A stretch of 64,000 bases of DNA, taken from assembly GCA_000727475.1 (NCBI GenBank), contig KL647291.1, positions 1,703,987 through 1,767,986 on the forward strand, in the 5' to 3' direction. The DNA comes from Sarcocystis neurona (Eukaryota > Apicomplexa > Conoidasida > Eucoccidiorida > Sarcocystidae). The position numbers were made by a program, and so were the translations under genes. Positions 1 to 11,800 of the stretch are shown here, one piece after another (within the stretch, counting starts at the first letter, position 1; every line of letters starts with the position of its first letter). Below the pieces are notes generated by a model. The model was not told where the DNA came from and did not search any database. It saw only the letters and a list, made by a program, of their open reading frames with translations.

Positions 1-314
1 CGGTTCTGTCCTGCCAGACGTGGGGAACTGAGCGCCACTGGGCTGTCGCCGCCGCAGTAACTCTGACGATGGCTTTTGTGGACGTTGTTGTTTCTGGTTG
101 GGGTCTGTATGTCGTCGTACAAGCGTCGAAGGGCCTTTTCGGAACAATGGAAGTAGAAGAGGGCTGTGACACATGGACAGCCTACGCCTTCTATTACGGC
201 ACAGCCATGATCATTGGTCTGCACGTCATTATCGCTTTGCTTTGCGGAGCTGTCTCCTTTCGACTAACTAGTGGCATCTCCTCACAGTTAGAAGAGCTAC
301 GCCGACTGGTGTAA
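1..314 (+). CDS. 3' end of a multipass membrane protein gene (partial)
   Basis: The frame is open from the window edge (first full codon at 3) and ends with TAA at 312-314, giving at least 103 residues. An in-frame Met at 69 need not be the start, because the frame continues upstream without a stop. Two hydrophobic stretches are visible: one around AVAAAVTLTMAFVDVVVSG, and a stronger one around the motif GTAMIIGLHVIIALLCGAV, followed by a short polar tail ending in RRLV. This is the pattern of the last two membrane helices of a polytopic protein with a short cytoplasmic or lumenal tail. No family signature is recognised. The piece is probably the last exon of a plus-strand gene lying mostly outside the window. 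Confidence 0.5.
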   Translation, partial: VLSCQTWGTERHWAVAAAVTLTMAFVDVVVSGWGLYVVVQASKGLFGTMEVEEGCDTWTAYAFYYGTAMIIGLHVIIALLCGAVSFRLTSGISSQLEELRRLV

Positions 315-3300
315 TTGTGAAGCAAAATCAGACATCGGTGTATTAAGAAGGTAGTCTCGTGTCAAATCGTACCTTAAAGACTCTTCCGGAAGACGCAGAG
401 TAGACTCAGGCCGGATGACTGTTCTCTATAGTAGAATCGCACGTACCTGCTCACCGACCAAGAGCGCTCACCCACCACACGGGTGGACACGACCGCTAAG
501 GAAAAACGTTTAAAAAAGTGTACCACAACTTATCGTAGCTTCCATCCACGGCAGATATAACAGAGGGCACAGTCGTATGACAACTTGGAATTTTCAAACG
601 TTTGGACGTAACTGTTTTTCCGGGCCGCAGCAGGCACTCTGGTGTGCCCTTGGAGTCAACAGTGAGCAGACGCGTCGTCGCTATTGTGTCTGGCCACCCA
701 AGAGCGCTATGGAAGGGGAAAAAAGAGTGTTAAAAATAGAATGTGAGGAGTCGGTGGTTTCGTGGACTGTGTCCGATAATGCAGAACACGGGTGCTGTCA
801 ACGATGCATCGCAAGAAATAGAAGGCCGGACTTGCATGAGCTTTCACGTGTAAGTAGACACACCTAGAAGGTAGAAAGTGGTCCTACTGATGGGGAAGCG
901 CTGTAAAGGGAAGGCAATGTTTCTGCTAAACAAACATTTCGCAGCTGTTGGCTTGTAAAAGGCGCCGCCGGCGGAAGAAGAATCAGCGACAGCCAGCGTA
1001 GTAGTAATGGAGACAGAACGTATCGTTACGGGGTGAAAGCGCGAAGCTCAACTTTAGAAGAAGCCGAAGTAAGCTGGTTTGTTGGAAAACCACGGTGAAC
1101 TTCTGCTGGGCGTGAGGTTCACTGAGGATTTTGACAGACGCACAGCAACAGTAAGCACCGGTAACGTGACACGTTTTTCGAAGCGCACACTTCTCACTCC
1201 ATAGACGTGAAAACATGCATTGTAGGGGACCGGGCGTACATTTTGTCCCCACCCCCCATGGGAATGCGTGTGCATTCATAACCGCTTTCCTGTCGAAGTC
1301 GTTACGTTTGAAAAGAGCTCAAGAACTATCACTGCTAATGGGCTACGTGTAGCCGTACGCCTGTGCACTTAGTTGTGCGGCACGGGGAGCCGAATGTGGA
1401 CCATGTAAGAACTCGTAGCGGGACGACGAAGTCGAACTTGGAGGATTCTGCAGGATTTCTCCTGTAGTCCAAAACTCGTGCGTGAACCGCGCTTGAGGTT
1501 CCTCCTCTTCATTCTGTGCCCGTATTCGTGTCCGTGCGCGACAGCGCTGCAGTTTCTGTGAGGACGTCCTCACTTGTCCAGAGTCTCGGAAAACCTGACA
1601 TATGGGATGTGTTGCAAAGCAAGCTGATAGGTCTGGTTCCTCACATCGACTAAGCGTCGCAATACTATACATTCGAATACGATTCAACTGTATACATATA
1701 TATACATACATGTGATTACAAATTAGAGTCATCTGGGTATTCACGCAGTAGTGTTTCCACAGCTGTGCACCTGTACGACTCTATGCTGGCGTAAACGTGT
1801 GAACAGATGTCCTTGCTTATCGGCTGAGAGGTGAAGCCGTCGAATGGAAAGTAATTTTCGCTATCCGCGGCAGTGTCACAGAGCAGAGTTTTAGTACTCT
1901 TCTCCGTATTCATTGTTCTGCGGATGCGGCAAACGCATACTCTTTTAGTAGTGCAAGCGGAAGTGTAAATCCGTATATGCTTGTGTTTGACATAGTGAAG
2001 CGTGTACAGCCTTATCCACGCGGTCCTCTACTCCATGACTGCCCGGTAGAAGAATGGGAGACCAGCCGTATTTGCCCGCATATAACTCTGTATTTCTGTG
2101 AGTGCATTCGCCGAGAGCAGCAAGAGCACCACTTCAGCGTGGATTTGAGTGCCGAGAGACGAGTGGTCCCACTGAAGTGAGCCGCCGACTTACAAGAGAC
2201 AGACAGTTGTGAGTTCATTCTTTGTCCTCTTACCCTGAGACGGTCGTTACTCTGAATGAAAGTAGGCCTGCTAACCGCTGCGTCGCTTGCGGACGAAGTA
2301 GGTTCAACAATTATCGATAGATCTGCAGGAAGAAGCTGCATCCGTTCCCACTTATGTAATGAAACAAGCGCCACTCGCAATTGGTGAGCCAGTGAAGGTC
2401 AATACTAGGACGCCCGTGACATTTGACCGTATACTCGTTCGAACAGGCGCAAGTGCACACATGTGGTGCTCGTTCTCCTCGTTTTCCTGGCATTTTAGTG
2501 GCGTGCGAACTGACGGATGCAAGTAGTTCAACGAGGACTCAGACAATACGATGCTACGTTGTCCTATCGAGCACGTGCGCCAGGTATGGGGGAGCGGCCG
2601 CCTCCAACTTACTGGTATGCCTACATTTGCGCAGGCGTACCTACGCTTGTGTACGAGCACAAGAGTATATGCACCGTATTTAGATTTGTAACCTGAAGGT
2701 GGCGAAAAAAAGTTTCTTATGCTGCGTAGTCCACTACTTCCACACGTTTGCACAGTAGGCAAGACGTTTTCATCCTCACATCCCCCAACTGCCGTCCAAG
2801 CATAGATGCACCCGAGTTATTATGTGTGGCAATTATAAACGCATGTTGACTGTGCCTGCACCGTTTCGTATATCTACGTTACAAGGTTGAGGTGCGGTGC
2901 TGACCCTCGAACTCGCACAAATCAGATGAATGTATTGGGGACCTACCTTCTGTCGGTCCCTTTTGTCTGTTACCTAAACCACGAATTCGTCACCCTGCGT
3001 TGATCTGCTCTGGATAGGGGTGGAAGAATTAGCTAGGAAGCCAGCTCCAGTCGGCAAATGTCTCTACAAGCAGGAGCAATATTCGCGTGCGTCCGACTTC
3101 TGTCAGCTGCTTTCCCTGCCAGCGCCACGTGCACGAGATTGGCTCACCGGCTGTTAAGCTCTACGCGAGGCAGGACTGGCTATTTAGAATTGAAGAGACA
3201 TCGTTTAGTAGCATACGCGGTGAAACGTTGACGGAGCGCTGAGAGCGACCGCAGCAGAAGCACAACCGCCGCTGCGCCTACGCTGCTACATTTCCTTGCA

Positions 3301-3988
3301 CGTAGGAGGAATTCTTTTCCCCCTCACACCCAGGCGTCGACCGCCACCCGCGACGGGGTATCGCAGGTGCGTCATCAGCCAGAAGCCCCGGCCATGAGAA
3401 CTTCCAGGCCCCGGCGACAGTGAGTGACGCGTAAGCGGATTGCTCTGCAGAGCCATACAGTGGATTTCTAGGCTAGCTACGCTTCTATGGTCGCAGTAAT
3501 AACAACGCTATTGATATGCAAAGCCGGTACTCCTTTAAGAGACCCCTTAGCCAAGTAATCTCTACTCCTCTTCCTGTCGTTGGAATTGCCAAATGAGAAC
3601 TTGAGTGGACTGTGTAGTGGGGTGGAAGCTCGGCGCTCGCTTAGAGGAGTACCTTTCCAGGCCAGCCTGTACATGCCTCTGCCTCGTCGTGCGCTCCGCC
3701 TCGAGCACAGGCGGCACCGCAGCTGAGCAGTAGAAGTTAGAAATACGAGCAAAGGCAACAACCTGACGCTGCTGCGGTTGTACAACTTGCTTTTATTTCA
3801 CATTGCGCTCGTAGGGGCTGGCTGTAGAAGCAGCGGGCGTGAAAGAGACCGGGAAGAGAACGGCTGCAGGAAACGCGGCCAACTGCATCGTCTTAACTCA
3901 CTGTCTCTGTTACAGTAAGCTTCACCACTTTTTTGCTTCGTCGTCACTCCCTCTGCACACCCCTTTTCTTCTTAAGAGGTGCTGAATA
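315..3988. other. Intergenic or 5' untranslated stretch, no convincing gene
   Basis: Short ORFs occur on both strands (for example 577-867 plus and 2352-2762 minus), but none shows a recognisable motif, consistent low-complexity coding character or a clean splice context. The last 800 bases are GC-rich and contain an acceptor-like CTCTGTTACAG ending at 3914, so they may be the promoter and 5' untranslated part of the gene that starts at 3989. Confidence 0.4.
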
Positions 3989-6900
3989 ATGAAGGAAACA
4001 GATAGCTCCTCGAGCGGTACCCCCGCTCTTTCTGTTAAGATGCAGGCAGGAAGTCCTGTGATCACCAAGTGTGCCAAAGACACGCAACCACACAACGTAG
4101 AACATAGAAGCAAGACAGGTGCCGTGCGTATGGTCAATTTTACCCAAGTGTGGTCAAGACGCACACGCTCAACATTCCCGTCAAGGTCACTAACACCTCT
4201 ACGGCCCACCGGCCAGAAGTGGCAGAAGCTTAGACCGTGTGTTGATTCTTCGATGTGCGGGCGCGCGAGAGCCCTTAATCTTACACGTAGCCAGTCACAA
4301 CCCGTGTGCATCGACTTGCACAGAAAAGACAGGTGCATCCACGACAACGTGATTTCTCACTCACCAGCCTTACAGGTACCGCATTTCAACGGTGCATGGG
4401 CGGGTAGGGTTCTCCTTTTGTTGTCTCCGCCCAGTACACACGGAGAAGATGCGCAGCGCGGAAGCAACGTTCGTAAGTGCTGTCGGGTAAAGAGTGACGG
4501 AGAGAGACCGGAAGAGGTTGATGTTGAGGGAGGCGCAGACGGCGCCAAAGTGGTCGTCACACGTAAGAAAGCGACCCTTGGTTCTACTGTCGCCACTTCG
4601 AGCTCAGCAAAAGAGGTTATCAAGATAGACAAGCCCCACGCACACAGGGAACGACTAATGACTTTTTCCGATGCTTCTTTTTGCGAAGTCTCAACGTCTA
4701 GCCGGTCTCAACGTATGTTTCCCCATCCTTTCTACGTAATAAATGGGCTGCTAACCCGGCTTCAAATGTGGGATGCAGAGAGTCCCTGCACAGAAAAAGT
4801 CCTTCAATCCAAAGTGCTGAGACCGGATAGACCCTCACACACAGATATTGCTTGGGCCACTTCTGCATTTAATTGTACCTTCGATTTGCCGAATCTAGCG
4901 CTCAGCTGTTCAGCTCCGCAAGAACTGTCCCAAGCACCAGAACAACATCATGGACGTGCTGTGCCCCTATTCCTTCACAATCAAGAACCCTTCAAGAGCA
5001 AAAGCATACAACAACAACAACCAAAACCCTCTGTGGATAAAAGTTGTTGCCGAGTGAGGCTTGCGACCAAAGAGGAAGATTTCATCCGTGAGGAAAAAGG
5101 GACGGGACATTCATCTGCGGAGCCAGCTGAATCACCGAATGTTCCCGTTTCTGGCATCAAAGTGTCTGCAAGACCTTACTGCGTGAAAGCATCAGATTTC
5201 ACAGCGGCGCTATTTCTGGGAGGACCGGGGAGCGGTAAAACTTTTGCTCGAACGCACTCTGTAGCGTTCGCATTGTGGCGCGCGAACTATATTTTCTGTA
5301 GTGGTGGTTGGCGAGATGTGCAGAGACTTTCTGATTCGCGTGGAGAGACAATCGAAGGACCGAATAAAACGGCAGGGGGTGACTTATTTGCGCAGGCGAC
5401 GCCCCGCACTTACACTGCCTGTGATGATGCCGGGACCCTGGCGGGAAATTATTTTAGCCCTACCACAACCCCTGAGATCGGTGTTTCTGGTAGTGCTGCG
5501 GATGCGTTCTCAAGTGTACGCGGTACAAAGGCAGAGAGGGGAGAAAATCAGGAAATGTTGAGAGGGATGTGTCTTCCTCGCGAGGCACGGGATCGGTTGC
5601 TCGCCATCAATATTCTAATAAGAGCCTTCTTGCACGCTAGAACCTCTGATTCTCCTTCGTCAACACGTTGCTGTCTCATAACTGAACTCTCTTTTTGCAA
5701 GGAACGGTGCGGAATAGAGAACCCTAATTATGCGTCTGAGGAGAGAGCAGAAGAGGACAGAACTGAAGGTGAACAACCGCGCAAGGCGAGGCTTTTTTCG
5801 AAGAAAAAGGACCGAAGCCAGCACAGAGGGAATTCCCAGCCCGCCCCTGGTGCCGGAACCTGTCGCGCGCGTGTGGGTGCGCATAAAGGAAAGGGTGAAT
5901 CACACGCTTATACCTCACAAGCTACCAACAGCGCCTTGACAGTACAACATGAAGGGCGTAGCAAGCGCGCTTGCAGCAAAGAATGCGCCGAAAAAAAGGA
6001 AGCAACAGTCGAAGTGCATGTACATCCCTTGTTGCTTGCCACGCAGAGAGTTGACGGCGGCACAAACGACTGTTTGAAGGACTCCTTCCATATTCTAGAA
6101 TTGCTTTCAGCGCATTCAGCACCAGAGAGTCATGTGGTTCTTGGTTCAGGTTTGGAAAACAATGGCGCCCACGAAAACGACCGTTTCAGCAAGTACAACG
6201 AATTGGAGGCCGCTGAACACGAAAATGCGGCTTTGCAAGGCGAATATGCTCTCGCCAAAATGCTGGTCTTTAACCGACATGCAGTGAAGCGCCTTAGTAA
6301 AGAGTCGAGCAGGGTTGTTTCAAACGACCTGAAAGCATGCGGCCGAGAAACTGCACTTGCAGCGCTGAAAAGCCAAGAGGCGGGAACGGATGGACCGTTG
6401 AGCCAGCCGCGTACCAGGGCGGTTGAACAGGTTGAAGGAGGTAGATGCAGTTTTAGTGCAGGCCTGTGTAGCGGAGAATTTTCGCTAAAACAGGAGGACA
6501 TCGGCAGGGGGTGTAAAGCTACGGTCTTCAGTGCCCTCACACCTCCTAGGTGTGCCGTCGGCTACGACGCAGGCGACCCAGAGAAGGACCCAAATCTGCC
6601 ACACTCTGCTCGCAGTAACCCACCAAAAGGTAACCAACTAGGAAGCGTGGACTGCTTGACAACTCTCGAGGTGGACAGATCTGTCCATTCAGATCCTGCT
6701 ACCGTCGCCGCAAGAGCCGCGGCACTTCTGCTGCTCGACGAAGTAAATCAGCTGGAGTGGCTGGGTCTAGAAGGAAGAGAAGAGGACGCACTGTCGAAAA
6801 GAGAGAACTCAGCAGGCGAAGTCGAAAGAGAACGTCGCGCGAAGCGGGACGCACGCCATGGTGAACGAGCTGAAGTGGACACGAAGGAATCAGAGAGCAG

Positions 6901-7428
6901 AGCAGGGAAACAAGGTGCTGCAGAGGAAGGGACAAACGCTATTGATCAACGCGAAGGAGTCGTGGAACAGAGAGATTATCGAAGTACGGACCCGCTCGTG
7001 CAACAGGGGATGAAACTGGTGGAGTGGGCACTTCAGCAGATAGGCGTGAGGGACTCTGAGCGGGAGGCATTGATGAACCTGTTGTTGTTTCTGAAGATTT
7101 CCACGGGCATTCACATCGGAGAAGAAGGGACTAGAGCGAAAGGTCAGGACGTCGTCGGTGCGGATGAGAACGTTGCGAAAGTAAGTTCGTCAGTAACGTG
7201 GTGGTTTCGCAGTAGAAAGACAACTTTGTAGAGATGCACTTTTTGCACACGCATATTATTTTGTGCGTGCGCGCACGTATATATGTACACACGAATACGC
7301 ACGTGCAGGTGTGGTACTCCGAAAAACGAAGAGAGCCAGGTAGCAGGAAACTCAATTGCGTTCAGCGTGTGCCTAACCACAACCAGCACGCTACTTCAGT
7401 ACGCCCTGCAGTCTACAAACGCCCCTGA
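3989..7428 (+). CDS. Large charged hypothetical protein with a P-loop motif
   Basis: ATG at 3989 opens a frame of 1,080 codons to TAG at 7229-7231. A strong donor (AAA|GTAAGT, intron from 7181) lies near the end and would join in phase to an acceptor ending CACGTGCAG at 7308, adding 39 codons to TGA at 7426-7428. That gives about 1,103 residues. The alternative is the unspliced end at 7231. Residues about 411-418 read GGPGSGKT, a perfect Walker A pattern, preceded by the hydrophobic strand ALFL. A hydrophobic strand followed by D917-E918 (motif LLLLDE) is a Walker B candidate 500 residues later. The rest is rich in Ser, Glu, Lys and Ala and probably largely disordered. A P-loop NTPase with a giant insertion is possible, but chance motifs cannot be excluded. 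Function unknown. The codon texture is balanced, unlike the CAG-rich genes further right. Confidence 0.65.
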
Positions 7429-8407
7429 ACATGAATTCACGTGTGCACGTGTCAGCAACTGCGCTTCCAACATTACCCGAGAAAATTTAATCCGTTGAAA
7501 ATGAAAGCTGCAGCAGCCCCCAGCCCCGCCGTTCCCCTAGCAAGCAATACGAGCAAAACAACTTCGGCTACACGACCTTGTACTTCCGTCTGTCTGTGTA
7601 AACGAATCTCTCCATCCTTGTGTACAGAGGCACTAGACTTCTCCAAAGAAACCTCTGTGTAGCGTGCGCTTCCCAAACCGGTTTCTTTCCAATTAGCGGT
7701 CGACAAGACATACGCGGGCAGCGTTTGTGAGGACTCATCGTGTGTACACGTGCAGCAGGAACACGACCACAACTGTGCGTATGTCGGGAAAGTGAAGAGG
7801 AGTCTTCGCATGTATCTCCAACTACGGGTGTAATATTTGACACTTGGGCGTATACAGCAGCTCCTGGTGGGGCTCACAAACTATACGTGTACAGCCACAC
7901 GACCCCAAGAAGCCGAGTCACAAATCTTGTAGCAGCTTTGTAATCGTGGACAAAGATGGATGCACTTGTGCCCAGACGCGTGCACAGGTAGTTTAGGTTC
8001 AGGGTCCTGCATGCACTCAAGTTTATTCCAAATCTGCAGACGCCTGACCTTGGGATGCGTGGCGATTTATCTTTAAAAGGCATGATTGATTTTGCTCTTG
8101 TGCTGTACAGACGGCTGCGTTGCTATTCCTGGCCCAGATCACTTATCTCACTTTTAAGAGCTACTTATTCGTTGGGATCAATAAGGAGGATGGGGTGTCT
8201 ACTTAAACAACTGTTCACATCAGCACTGATGAAGCAGAATATTCTGCTAATACTTGAAATCTTGAACAACCGCGAATGCACACTCGCTTTAACTCCGTCC
8301 GAGGAGAAGGCACGTCCGGACGCCCCTTCTTGTATAATCATACTATTAGTAGAACCGCATATGGGCAATTCCTATACACACGATATTGAGCTCCGGGTTT
8401 CTTCTTT
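7429..8407. other. Spacer with one unsupported small ORF (8055-8414)
   Basis: The only frame of note is 8055-8414 on the plus strand (119 codons), whose middle reads like a short helical segment (around LLKQLFTSALMKQNILLIL). It has no recognised domain, and no donor was found that would link it to the exon at 8721. It could be an unannotated small gene or an upstream exon of the giant gene. Nothing else was seen here. Confidence 0.3.
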
Positions 8408-8677
8408 CATCTGATCTGCATTTCCGCTAGGTCGTCCGGGCTGTTTTTGTTACTTTGCGACCTCTTTCCCACAGCTTGAGACTGCTTTTGTACACATCAC
8501 CACGATTAGCTACACGTCCGCGCCGTCCAGTGGTAGTTACGCTCATCTGATCTGCACCTCCTCCAGGGCGTTTGGGCAATTTTTGCTTTTGTGACCTCTA
8601 CTCCGCAGCATAAGACTGCTTTTGTAAACAACACCCCGATTAACTACAAGTCCGCGTCGTCCAGTAGTGGTTAAACA
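8408..8677. repeat. Diverged tandem duplication, period 136 bases
   Basis: Two adjacent units start with CATCTGATCTGCA at 8408 and at 8544. Matching landmarks recur in the same order: a Cys/Pro-like GACCTCT block, AGACTGCTTTTGTA, a CGATTA-CTAC block, and GTCCGCG.CGTCCAGT. The copies are roughly 80 percent identical by eye, with small indels, so this is an old duplication. It ends about 45 bases upstream of the acceptor-like site at 8720, within the presumed promoter or first intron of the next gene. Confidence 0.8.
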
Positions 8678-8870
8678 GGATTTTTCTTGCCTGCTCTGAT
8701 TTGACGTCTTGCTTGCTCAGGTTGAATCTCGGGAGAATTTGCAGAAAGCAGCAGATCTCCTGGGTGTCTCCGCCAGTGTTCTCTCTACGGCGTTCACTTC
8801 TGCGGCTGTTCTTCGCCTCCGTCGCCCTCTCGGCGCAGTGGAAGCACGTCTTCACGTGTCCGCATTGCGC

Positions 8871-11800
8871 ATGCAACTCTACAGCTGTATCATCTACTTC
8901 TTGGTCAAAACCATAAGCAACGCCAACAATCAGAAGCCTTTAATCCACTTTTCCAAAGATGTCCAACGCGTTTGCCGCACCTCCTCACACACTAGGAAGC
9001 TGCCATCGTTACACGAGGGCAGCAGGGCTCCACATCAGGTAGGCAAGCACGCCGCAGCAGCCGGTGAATCCGTCGACTGCGCAAGCGATTTTGAAATACC
9101 CGCGGAACCCAGGGGAACCTGCACCCCGGACCACACAAAGTGCTCCCCTGGCAAGGTGAAGGCAACCCAAAGAGTGGCAGAAATGGACAAAACTAAAATT
9201 CGCTTGCAGAAGAGCAGCACGTTTGCGGATCTGGAGAACGCGAATCCAGTAGCAGAGGCTTCGCTCTCTGTGGCTGACGTGTCCACAGGTGCGACTGGCG
9301 CAAAGGGAACGGAAACACGCTTCATGAAGAAGACGCAGAGCGAATGTGGAGATTCAGAAGAGACGATACAGAGCAACTTTGTACGGGACAAGGAAACGTT
9401 CGCCCCCGACTCTGCTGGCGGGCGCACAGCACAAGAAGCCTTGGAGCGAAAAGTCAGCGAATTTCAAAACGTACACTCAGCGGAAGATGTCCGCTCAAGT
9501 GAAAGGGAACGAGAGGCGTACAGGGAGACGAAAGAAGACAGTGCAACTGCTGAAGAACAAGCACTGCAAAAGAAGGAAGACGCCTTGGATTTAGAGGGAC
9601 CCCGGAGGCAGAAAGGAAACATACTTCACTTTGGACCAGCGGGTCCACACGTAACTAGGGAGCCCTCAAAGGACGGAGCGTCGCCTTTAGGACGTTTATG
9701 GCAGAATGATTCGGGTAGATGTAAGAACAAGCTCAAGTGCCGCTCGCGGCGTTGCTGCAGTGTACTTTTTGTGGAGCCCTTCGGATTCAGCGAGGACTCG
9801 CCTAAACTAGGCACGAAAGAGCGAATACGCAGCGCCTATGGAGGCGCGTCCCGGGTGGCAGGCGCAAACGGGTTTGAGGAGTTATGCGGGAATTACGTCT
9901 CAGATAAGATGCAGCAATTGTCGGAAGAACTCTTGGTCGAACGACACCTACGGGGTTTTGTGGTTGAAGGAGTTCCTCTTGCCTTCCACCATTGCGCAGA
10001 ACGGTCAGGGTTTCTCAATTCTTTTGTCTCGTCCCCCTGTGAAACAATGCCGGTGGATGCGTTTGGTAACAACCCAAGCGGCAGCAGCAGCACTTGGATG
10101 AAGGAAATTCTTAACGTCCCGTCGCGAATCCCGAGAGGTATTCAGACTGTCCCTCCGTTCTTACACAGCAGTCACTGTGTAGAGGACCTCGGAGCAACAG
10201 CGGTGTCAAGGGCGTGCTGCGGCTACTTAGAATCACCCCAAGTCCTTGAAGTGAGTCCCATATTGCCAGCGGTGTTACTCATTGAGGGCATTCCCCGCCT
10301 TGCCTCTGATATACATCGTCATGCACATTTGTTCTTCAGACACAAGAAGAGCAGTCTACTGGGAGACGTGCGGCACTGCTGCAGTGTTGCTTCTGACGCC
10401 GCGCCTAGCGCTGCTGCCTCCATGCTACAGGAGTTGCCTTCTTCGCACGATCCACAACCGGCAACTCAGCCAGCTCACAACCTCACTGCTATCAAGGTCG
10501 AAAGTAACGGGCTCGCTCCAGGCAGACACTGCAAAGCTTCTCGTCTCATGAGCAGAAACAGCCCTGGAGAGCGTCCCGCAGAGCGCGAAAAGAGTACCTC
10601 CACCGACGCGGCGTCTTCCCTATGCTCAGTTTTGCAATGTACAGATACGCGGTCACCGGGGTCGAGTTCTTTATCTGCAACTAAAGAAACTCCTTTTAAA
10701 ACACGTGCCGTGTCTGTTGCCGCAGCGGATAGCGCCCTAAGGTACACTGCCACTCCAGACGCATGCGTGCCGCTTCCCACTGCACGTGGCCCCCAGGTGC
10801 CAGGTTGGCCTGCAGTTATTTCCAGCCTTGCACGCGGCTCTCCTACTGACAGTGTCGATGGTTCAGGGACGTCTGCTGGGCGTGCCGCCTGCGCTTCACA
10901 ATTCAATCGTTCAACAAGTCGTGGACAGTGTTCGACACCTTCCTGTACTGTTTCTTCTACCTCTGCTTTAGGTCCGGCTCCACCGGTGCTTGGGTTGTTT
11001 GCTATATTGAACGACGTAACGGCCTTTGCCGGTGTGCAAGAACCGCAGAGGTCCCTGTTGTTCGCCCAGCGTTTGCGTGCGCTCCAGCAGACGCACTGGC
11101 AACGCAGGGCTGCACGAGCTTCAGATGCTCAGACAAGTGTTACACGGCCTTGCGTGGCTCGGACCAGCTGTTGCTATCCTTGCTATATGGCTTCCGCCCC
11201 GGCAAAGTGTAGCCAACCGTCACAACGGCAAAACCGCGTCGGTGCTGCTGCTGCAGTAGTTGCACCTGCAGGACAAACCCATGTGCCTGAGGCCACCCAG
11301 CCGTCACCGCACATCTCAAACTTTCGACAGGAGGCACTTCCTGGACCGCACTATCTAATAAGTTGGAGAGGCCGCATCTGGTGCCCCAGGGTTATCCTAT
11401 CAGACCGATGGACTTCAGATCATTTCGGCGATCGCCACGTAGCGGGATGTCCGTCATGTAGCACAGGCAGTAGTAGTATCAGTGAAAGAGGGAGTCAGTG
11501 CTTTGAGAACAATCTAATTGCCCGTGGAGCCGTCGGTCAAAAGGACAGCAGTCGAAACAAGAATATGAGCTCTCTGAGCGGGCGCAGCCTGCGCAGCAGC
11601 AGCGGCCTCAACTTCACTGTTTCTCATGTCGGAAATGCTGGTGAAGTTGCTGTGGCATACGACGCGGCAGACTTATTCCGTTTCACAAACAGGCACAGAG
11701 CAACGGCTATGCGGGCTCTACAGGAGTTGCTGCCATGTCTGCCTGCCGCAATGCAAAATATTTTGAGGGGAGGGTCCCTGGATGTGGCAGACGACGGAGG

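Noticed and set aside
5213..5260. Adenylate-kinase or kinesin motor identity for the P-loop protein
   Set aside because: Only the P-loop itself matches; the GTQ that follows the loop in adenylate kinases and the switch motifs of kinesins are absent nearby.
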